DNA of 12,613 bases, taken from an uncultured Clostridia bacterium (GTDB lineage Bacteria; Bacillota; Clostridia; Oscillospirales; CAG-272). The DNA lies in the NCBI GenBank assembly GCA_946641795.1, contig CAMPBZ010000019.1, positions 1-12,613 of the forward strand. The letters run 5' to 3'. Below, piece by piece: positions 1 to 3,765 of this stretch (position 1 is its first letter; each line of letters begins with the position of its first letter). The position numbers and the translations under genes are program-made. Below the pieces are notes generated by a model. The model was not told the DNA's origin. It made no database searches and saw nothing but the letters and a program-made list of their open reading frames with translations.

Positions 1-1048
1 GGTGAACGGCTCCAGGCCCGATGGATTCGGAAAGGCCGTAGTTGGTATCGTACTGATGATTGGGAAAATAGGTCAGCCAGCGGCGAACCAGACTTTGCGG
101 CACCGGCTGGGCGCCGATGTGCATCAGCCGCCACTGCGAAAGCTGGTAATCTTCCAGCTTCAATTCGCCGCGGTCAAGCGCGCCGAGAATATCCTGCGCC
201 CACGGCACGAGCAACCAGACAATGGTGCATTTCTCCTCGGAAACGGTGCGCAGGATCGTTTCGGGCGAGGTGCCTTTGAGAATGACGGCTTTGGAGCCGG
301 AAAGCAGACTGCCAAACCAGTGCATTTTGGCACCGGTATGGTAAAGAGGCGGAATGCAAAGGAAGACATCGTCCTTCGTTTGTCCGTGGTGCGCCTGCTC
401 AACGCGGCAGGAATGCAACAGCGCGCGGTGGCTATGCAGAATGGCTTTGGGAAAGCCGGTGGTGCCGGAAGAAAAATAAATGGCGGCGTCGTCTTCCTCG
501 GTGAGCGGCACTTTGGGAAACGAACTGGAACATTCCAGCGTCATTTCGTAGTAATCATCGGCAAACGAGGGGCATCCCTGCCCTACGAAAATGAGCAGGC
601 GATGGTCGCTGATGGTATCGGCGATCTCCTCCACACGGCCGATAAAATCGGTGCCGAACACCAGCACGTCCACATCGGCAAGGTCCAGGCAATATTGAAT
701 TTCATCCGGCGCATAGCGGAAATTGAGCGGTACGGCGAGCGCGCCGGTCTTCAAAATGCCGAAATAAATGGGCAACCATTCAATACAGTTCATCAAAAGA
801 ACGGCAACCTTATCCCCTTTGCCAATGCCGCGGGCGCGCAGAGCGCCGGCAAAGCGGTTTGCCTTTTCGTTAAAGACGTTCCAGGTGATCTCGCGGCGGT
901 AGTGCGGCGTGCGGAAAGTGGGCTCCACCAGCTCAAAATCGCGCCAGGTCATACGGCGCGTCTCCTTTTCGGCAGGGTTGACTTCCACCAGCGCAACGTC
1001 ATCCGGGTAGCGCGCGGCGTTTTCTTCCAACAGGTCTACAATCGTCAT
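1..1048 (-). CDS. AMP-dependent acyl-CoA synthetase / ligase, 3'-truncated by window edge
   Basis: This is the N-terminal 349 residues of a class I adenylate-forming enzyme, which activates a carboxylic acid with ATP and normally passes it to CoA. The frame is open from ATG (1046-1048) to the window edge with no stop. The phosphate-binding P-loop YFSSGTTGFPK lies at residues 191-201, the family motif PPLYHTGAK at 233-241, and the A5-type adenine motif YGLSES at 337-342. The N-terminal part (about 51-180) has the usual substrate-side fold pattern. Roughly 150-200 C-terminal residues, including the catalytic lysine domain, lie outside the window. An AAAGGAA ribosome site 12 bases upstream supports the start. 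Substrate is not readable; fatty, aromatic or other acyl groups are all possible. It follows the amidohydrolase on the same strand but has its own consensus promoter. Family assignment is firm, specificity unknown. Confidence 0.93.
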   Translation of the reverse strand, partial: MTIVDLLEENAARYPDDVALVEVNPAEKETRRMTWRDFELVEPTFRTPHYRREITWNVFNEKANRFAGALRARGIGKGDKVAVLLMNCIEWLPIYFGILKTGALAVPLNFRYAPDEIQYCLDLADVDVLVFGTDFIGRVEEIADTISDHRLLIFVGQGCPSFADDYYEMTLECSSSFPKVPLTEEDDAAIYFSSGTTGFPKAILHSHRALLHSCRVEQAHHGQTKDDVFLCIPPLYHTGAKMHWFGSLLSGSKAVILKGTSPETILRTVSEEKCTIVWLLVPWAQDILGALDRGELKLEDYQLSQWRLMHIGAQPVPQSLVRRWLTYFPNHQYDTNYGLSESIGPGAVH

Positions 1049-1078
1049 CGTTTTGTTCGGTTCCTTTCAGGTTTTGCC

Positions 1079-1105
1079 CGCGTTTTTCCGGAATTGAAAA
1101 ACGCG
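1079..1105 (-). promoter_or_regulatory. Perfect 10-bp hairpin in the leader of the acyl-CoA synthetase
   Basis: CGCGTTTTTC (1079-1088) is exactly complementary to GAAAAACGCG (1096-1105), with a 7-base loop. It lies between the predicted transcription start (near 1128) and the ribosome site (about 1061-1067). On the minus strand no T-run follows it, so it is a poor intrinsic terminator. It could be an RNA element controlling translation, an mRNA stabiliser, or a DNA operator. The function is inferred; the pairing is seen. Confidence 0.5.
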
Positions 1106-1134
1106 CGGCGGAAAATTTCAAAAAATCGCTTTAT

Positions 1135-1163
1135 ATTATATCATTTTAGACTTTATTTGTCAA
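1135..1163 (-). promoter_or_regulatory. Consensus housekeeping promoter of the acyl-CoA synthetase
   Basis: On the minus strand TTGACA (1158-1163) and TATAAT (1135-1140) both match the consensus exactly. They are separated by 17 bases, and a TGA just before the -10 gives an extended -10. The -35 starts only 9 bases after the amidohydrolase stop codon, and I see no terminator between the two genes. The ligase can therefore be expressed by itself as well as by read-through. Confidence 0.85.
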
Positions 1164-1172
1164 TAAATGCAC

Positions 1173-1976
1173 TCAAATTTGCAACAGTTTTTTTGCGTTT
1201 TTCTCAAAGATCTGTTCCAGCGCGCACTCCGAAAGTCCGGCGCCCTCCAAAAACGCAATTTCCTTTTCGGGAAGGCTCCACGGCGTATCGGTGCCAAACA
1301 GAATGCGGTCGGTCGGGTGTTCCCTTAAAATGGTGTATAAAACATCCCGTTCGTCCTCCCGCAGTGCCGAAAGCGAGGTATCAAACCAGATCGGCGTTCC
1401 GACAAGCAGCCGGAGCACCTCGCCGGTTTGCCGGATGCCGCCCATATGCGCCGCGATCAGCGTTAGCTCCGGGTGCTTTTGCACCACGCGGGAAAGCCCC
1501 TGCGCGGTGGCAAAAATGCGGTTGGGCGACACCGGATCAAACCCGGTATGCGTGACCACGAAAAAGCCCCGCTCGCCGGCAAGCGAAAAGATGCGGTCAT
1601 AGCGCGGGTCGTCCACCGGAACACCAACGTAATCCGGGTGTATTTTTATTCCGCGGATCCCGGCCGCCCAAAGGCGATCCATTTCCCCTTCGGGGTCGGC
1701 GCTTTCAGGGTGGATCGAACCGGCGGAAAACAGTTTGCCGCTCCTTGCCAGCGCAATGGCAAAATCGTTGACCTTATGCTCCTGGTGTGGGTTGGTGGCA
1801 ACGTTGCAGATCAAGGCGGTATCAATGCCGGCGGCTTGCAGATAGCGCAGCGTGCCGGCGGCGGTACCGTCGGTGTGCGGCGTCATTCCCACCGGCTTGG
1901 CGTTCTCGGCCAGCGCCGCAATGGCACGGGGCGCAAGCGGATCGGGAAAGCAATGGCTGTGAAAGCAGATTTTCAT
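1173..1976 (-). CDS. Metal-dependent amidohydrolase, TatD / amidohydrolase-2 (TIM-barrel) type
   Basis: A 267-residue hydrolase or decarboxylase of the amidohydrolase superfamily, complete in the window and probably cytoplasmic (no signal peptide). Candidate metal ligands and catalytic residues appear in the canonical order of the barrel: HSH at residues 6-8 (strand 1), KIHPDY at 111-116, VTHTGFDP at 141-148, AAHMGG at 175-180 and FGTDTPW at 227-233, with Asp230 as the likely strand-8 aspartate. The start ATG follows GAGGG at a 7-base spacing. The next gene on the strand is an AMP-ligase, so a shared role in carboxylic acid metabolism is possible but unproven. The family includes uronate isomerase-like, decarboxylase and lactonase members. 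Overall length and motifs fit the COG2159-like group best, and I cannot name the substrate. Confidence 0.9.
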   Translation of the reverse strand: MKICFHSHCFPDPLAPRAIAALAENAKPVGMTPHTDGTAAGTLRYLQAAGIDTALICNVATNPHQEHKVNDFAIALARSGKLFSAGSIHPESADPEGEMDRLWAAGIRGIKIHPDYVGVPVDDPRYDRIFSLAGERGFFVVTHTGFDPVSPNRIFATAQGLSRVVQKHPELTLIAAHMGGIRQTGEVLRLLVGTPIWFDTSLSALREDERDVLYTILREHPTDRILFGTDTPWSLPEKEIAFLEGAGLSECALEQIFEKNAKKLLQI

Positions 1977-2020
1977 ACAAAGACCCTCAAATTTTGAATA
2001 AAAATGTAAAATATAATCAA

Positions 2021-2048
2021 ATTATACCATAATCAAACAAAAAATCAA
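2021..2048 (-). promoter_or_regulatory. Promoter of the amidohydrolase gene
   Basis: On the minus strand a -35-like TTGATT (2043-2048) and a perfect TATAAT (2021-2026) are separated by 16 bases. The -10 is preceded by TGG, giving an extended -10 (TGnTATAAT). It lies about 45 bases upstream of the ATG and downstream of the terminator at 2101-2146. The amidohydrolase therefore need not depend on the transcript coming from 2551. Confidence 0.75.
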
Positions 2049-2100
2049 GGGGCGGAAGGCGATTTGTTTTCCATCCGCTCCGAATTTACAATTTGGCAAT

Positions 2101-2146
2101 AAAAAAAGGCCCTTGACCGCACGGTTTCCCTTTTTGCGGTCAAGGG
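2101..2146 (-). terminator. Strong rho-independent terminator
   Basis: CCCTTGACCGC (2110-2120) pairs perfectly with GCGGTCAAGGG (2136-2146): 11 bp around a 15-base loop. On the minus strand the stem is followed by CC and seven T residues (2101-2107). It ends the candidate transcript that starts near 2551. The TGA stop of the 11-codon ORF (2140-2142) is inside the first arm read by RNA polymerase, so a ribosome on that stop would prevent the hairpin from forming. Confidence 0.9.
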
Positions 2147-2175
2147 TCACAACTTTCAGGAATAGTATCTAACAT
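2140..2175 (-). CDS. Putative 11-residue peptide ORF ending inside a terminator
   Basis: ATG (2173-2175) opens the frame MLDTIPESCDP and ends with TGA at 2140-2142. GAGAGG (2186-2191) lies 10 bases upstream, the same ribosome-site sequence that precedes two of the three minimal ORFs. The stop codon is inside the 5' arm of the terminator and the last sense codon is proline. Pro-stop ends are known to slow release in arrest peptides such as TnaC. It may be a leader peptide that controls read-through, or a chance ORF. There is no similarity that I recognise. Confidence 0.35.
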   Translation of the reverse strand: MLDTIPESCDP

Positions 2176-2403
2176 CTTTCTTAATCCTCTCTTTCCCGAT
2201 CTTCTTATTCGCCGTTTTTCAATCCGGTAGAACTTTTTGAAACTGCCGGCGGGAAGATCGTTTATTTGCAGGGTTCCGGGGCTGACAGAAGCGGGGTTCC
2301 TTTCTTTTTTCCGGCGCTCTCTTTGCACTCGCACACCAGGGTCGCTTTTCGCCGGTCCACTCGCACGCTTGCTTCTGCTGGGAAGCTTCAACGAACGGTT
2401 ACG

Positions 2404-2412
2404 CTACCACAT
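2404..2412 (-). other. Minimal ORF Met-Trp-stop with its own ribosome site
   Basis: ATG TGG TAG on the minus strand follows GAGAGG (2421-2426) at a spacing of 8 bases, inside the tandem repeat. The frame continues open after the TAG for 87 codons to the TGA at 2140, so rare stop read-through would make a very basic protein; I consider this unlikely. A dipeptide-coding unit may recruit and release ribosomes, or sequester peptidyl-tRNA as the lambda bar minigenes do. Confidence 0.45.
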
Positions 2413-2462
2413 TGGCCTATCCTCTCTTTTTTTGTTTTTTCGGAGCGGTACGGTCACTTGAT

Positions 2463-2471
2463 TTAGCCCAT
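2463..2471 (-). other. Minimal ORF Met-Gly-stop (second unit)
   Basis: ATG GGC TAA on the minus strand follows GAGAGG (2480-2485) with an 8-base spacing. The codon context after the stop (ATCAAGT) is the same as in the first unit. Role unknown. Confidence 0.45.
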
Positions 2472-2523
2472 TGGCTTATCCTCTCTTTTTTGAGATTTTG
2501 CGGTTTTGTGTTTCGTACTTGAT

Positions 2524-2532
2524 CTAGCCCAT
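2524..2532 (-). other. Minimal ORF Met-Gly-stop (first unit)
   Basis: ATG GGC TAG on the minus strand follows a perfect AGGAGG (2542-2547) with a 9-base spacing, which is near ideal for initiation. The predicted transcription start is only a few bases upstream of this ribosome site, so it would be the first site that a ribosome meets on the RNA. Role unknown. Confidence 0.5.
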
Positions 2533-2557
2533 TGGTCCTTTCCTCCTTTGCACCTTT

Positions 2558-2586
2558 ATTTTAGCACATTTTTACCCGGTTTACAA
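2558..2586 (-). promoter_or_regulatory. Promoter of the minimal-ORF RNA
   Basis: On the minus strand TTGTAA (2581-2586) and TAAAAT (2558-2563) are separated by 17 bases. TGC precedes the -10, making an extended -10. The predicted start near 2551-2553 gives a 5' end just before the AGGAGG at 2542-2547. No other start site is as good in this stretch. Confidence 0.7.
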
Positions 2587-2660
2587 TTGGTATTTTGAAC
2601 GAAATTAACAAGAATTATTTGTGCGCTTCGTTGATTTTTGTTAAAAATTACAAAAAAGTA

Positions 2661-2689
2661 TTGACAGCGGAAAATAAACGTGATAGAAT
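2661..2689 (+). promoter_or_regulatory. Consensus plus-strand promoter pointing toward the deacetylase 3' end
   Basis: TTGACA (2661-2666) matches the consensus exactly and TAGAAT (2684-2689) differs by one base. The spacer is 17 bases and ends in TGA, giving an extended -10. No protein gene follows on this strand, and a terminator hairpin lies about 50 bases after the predicted start at 2694-2696. Its product would be a short RNA. Confidence 0.75.
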
Positions 2690-2694
2690 AAAAG

Positions 2695-2778
2695 GGTAGT
2701 TGCGCGGCGAGACGGAGTTTTTTCAAATCCAAGCGCAAAAAAACGCCCCGGCCGCAAAAGCCGGAGCGCTTTTTATTT
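2695..2778 (+). ncRNA. Candidate small RNA of about 80 nt
   Basis: The span runs from the start of the consensus promoter at 2661-2689 to the T-run (2770-2774) after the hairpin CGCCCCGGC/GCCGGAGCG. A second possible stem pairs TTGCGC (2700-2705) with GCGCAA (2733-2738). There is no ATG with a ribosome site. The RNA is convergent with the deacetylase transcript, and read-through would be antisense to that mRNA. No known RNA family is recognised; the promoter-terminator pair is the evidence. Confidence 0.5.
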
Positions 2779-2786
2779 GCTTGGAT
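2727..2786. terminator. Long hairpin acting as bidirectional terminator
   Basis: The core stem CGCCCCGGC (2744-2752) pairs with GCCGGAGCG (2760-2768) around a 7-base loop. Going left (minus strand) it is followed by seven T residues (2737-2743), ending the deacetylase mRNA. Going right it is followed by C and five T residues (2770-2774). An outer 8-bp perfect arm, ATCCAAGC (2727-2734) with GCTTGGAT (2779-2786), flanks the A/T tracts. It starts 5 bases after the deacetylase stop codon. Confidence 0.85.
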
Positions 2787-2790
2787 CGCT

Positions 2791-3618
2791 TTATTGCAGT
2801 TTCAGAATTTCGCCCGGCTGGACCGACCAGATCTTTCCGTTCAGCCAGAACCAAACCGGAATTGCCGAGGGGTTCTTTACAAAGTTCAACTCCGCCGAAA
2901 ACTCCAACCGCTCGTACGCCTGCTGATACTCGTAAATTTCGATATTGGTGGCGTACCAGATTTCCTCTTCCCGGTTTGCCATCAGCTTCAAGAAGTCCTC
3001 GATCAGCCCCCAGTGGTTGTAATCGTCAAATTCGTAAGTATGGCCCCAAACGTAGAACAGGCGGGGGTAATCGTTGGTCTTTTCCGCCAAAAAACGCTCG
3101 GCGAGCTCGGTCAGCCTCGGATCATCGTATTTGCAGGTGGACGGAAGCCGGAGCCAGTCCTTGGGCAAATCAAAATCGTGGGTGCTTTGGGTGGTTCTCG
3201 AATAGACGATGCCGCAGGCTTTCGCCGCGGCGACGACCGCATCGGTCGCTCCGCTCGTCCCGAACGGGTACGCCATTCCGCGCACCGGACGGTCAAAAAT
3301 GCGTTCCAGATTTTTGCGATCCTCAAAAATCTCATTGACCACGGTTGCCGTTGGAAGCTGATCCAGGCGCGGGTGCGTGAGGGTATGCACGGCGACCTCG
3401 TGCCGCCCATCGGCAAACAGTTCTTTTGCCTGCTCCTCGTTCATTACGCGGCCGGGCTGCCCCAAACAACCGCTGTTGAGGTTGAAGGTGCCTTTCATTC
3501 CGTATTTGTTGAGCAGTTCCACAAAACGGATGTCCATTGTAACACCGTCGTCAAAACTGAACGTCAGCGCTTTTGCGCGGCCGCCCGGAAAGCGGGAACG
3601 CAGTTCATAATGCTTCAT
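2791..3618 (-). CDS. Polysaccharide deacetylase family protein (NodB fold, CE4-like), not secreted
   Basis: A 275-residue metal-dependent deacetylase of the carbohydrate esterase 4 type, which removes acetyl groups from amino sugars. Motif 1 is FSFDDG at 20-25, with Asp23 as likely base and Asp24 as metal ligand. Motif 2 is HTLTH, giving metal ligands His78 and His82. Motif 3 is YPFG at 117-120, and YVWGHTYEF at 189-197 carries the late-motif His193. I see no signal peptide or membrane segment, so it probably acts in the cytoplasm, unlike typical peptidoglycan deacetylases. An in-frame ATG exists at 3636, but its GGAG is only 1 base away; the ATG at 3618 has AAGGAG 8 bases upstream and the family-like start MKHYELRSRF. 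The gene has its own promoter and is divergent from the ABC exporter. Substrate unknown. Confidence 0.9.
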   Translation of the reverse strand: MKHYELRSRFPGGRAKALTFSFDDGVTMDIRFVELLNKYGMKGTFNLNSGCLGQPGRVMNEEQAKELFADGRHEVAVHTLTHPRLDQLPTATVVNEIFEDRKNLERIFDRPVRGMAYPFGTSGATDAVVAAAKACGIVYSRTTQSTHDFDLPKDWLRLPSTCKYDDPRLTELAERFLAEKTNDYPRLFYVWGHTYEFDDYNHWGLIEDFLKLMANREEEIWYATNIEIYEYQQAYERLEFSAELNFVKNPSAIPVWFWLNGKIWSVQPGEILKLQ

Positions 3619-3665
3619 ATTCCATTCTCCTTCCATTCTCCTTTTGGGCAGGTGCGCCAGTTACG

Positions 3666-3694
3666 ACTATATCACAAAAACAATATTTTGTCAA
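3666..3694 (-). promoter_or_regulatory. Consensus promoter of the deacetylase gene
   Basis: On the minus strand TTGACA (3689-3694) and TATAGT (3666-3671) are separated by 17 bases, and TGA before the -10 gives an extended -10. Its -35 lies 8 bases from the -35 of the divergent exporter promoter, so one bound protein could affect both. Confidence 0.8.
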
Positions 3695-3702
3695 TATTTC
3701 GC

Positions 3703-3731
3703 TTGTAAAAACCGCACTTTGGATGTATAAT
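3703..3731 (+). promoter_or_regulatory. Promoter of the fused ABC exporter gene
   Basis: TTGTAA (3703-3708), a 17-base spacer and a perfect TATAAT (3726-3731) lie 35 bases upstream of the exporter ATG. The ribosome site GGAGG (3752-3756) follows at a 9-base spacing from the start codon. No clear operator palindrome is seen between the divergent promoters. Confidence 0.75.
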
Positions 3732-3765
3732 AAACCTTGAAAATTACAAACGGAGGAACATTTCA

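Larger units (their letters stand above)
2404..2547 (-). repeat. Three tandem units of about 60 nt, each a ribosome site plus minimal ORF
   Basis: The ATG codons lie at 2530-2532, 2469-2471 and 2410-2412, giving periods of 61 and 59 bases. Units 1 and 2 share CCAATGGGCTA, then G or A, then ATCAAGT. Units 2 and 3 share AAAGAGAGGATA and CCAATG. Conservation is thus centred on the ribosome site, the start codon and the immediate stop, with diverged A-rich spacers. There are no spacer and repeat properties of a CRISPR array. Confidence 0.7.
2101..2551 (-). ncRNA. Candidate structured RNA of about 450 nt carrying minimal ORFs; family not recognised
   Basis: The region is bounded by a good minus-strand promoter (2558-2586) and a strong minus-strand terminator (2101-2146), and holds no ordinary protein gene. 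The 5' third contains three tandem SD-ATG-codon-stop units. The middle holds several possible stems: GCTTC/GAAGC (2371-2375 with 2382-2386), CCGGCG/CGCCGG (2311-2316 with 2350-2355) and the perfect 8-bp CGATCTTC/GAAGATCG (2197-2204 with 2253-2260). CACTCGCAC occurs twice (2326-2334 and 2358-2366). The 3' part has another SD site and an 11-codon ORF ending in the terminator. I do not see RNase P, tmRNA, SRP, 6S or T-box signatures. It could be a regulatory RNA, a leader peptide transcript, or an attenuator for the genes downstream. Confidence 0.5.

Noticed and set aside
2..1555. 517-codon open frame on the plus strand
   Set aside because: It lies opposite the ligase and amidohydrolase, whose motifs are clear. 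It has no recognisable domain and results from the codon bias of the real genes.
2140..2391. 83-codon minus-strand frame from a TTG
   Set aside because: No ribosome site at its start, extreme Arg/Lys content, codons unlike neighbouring genes, and overlap with likely RNA stems. Only its last 11 codons have a proper start.
2404..2547. CRISPR array
   Set aside because: Only three diverged units with the conserved part being SD-ATG-stop; no invariant repeat or unique spacers and no cas genes.
2101..2551. T-box, tmRNA, RNase P or other known RNA
   Set aside because: I could not find the T-box anti-terminator motif, a tmRNA tag frame with CCA end, or RNase P core sequences. A covariance search could still overturn this.
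2794..3708. 304-codon plus-strand frame opposite the deacetylase
   Set aside because: Mirror frame of a gene with full NodB motifs; no ribosome site or domain.
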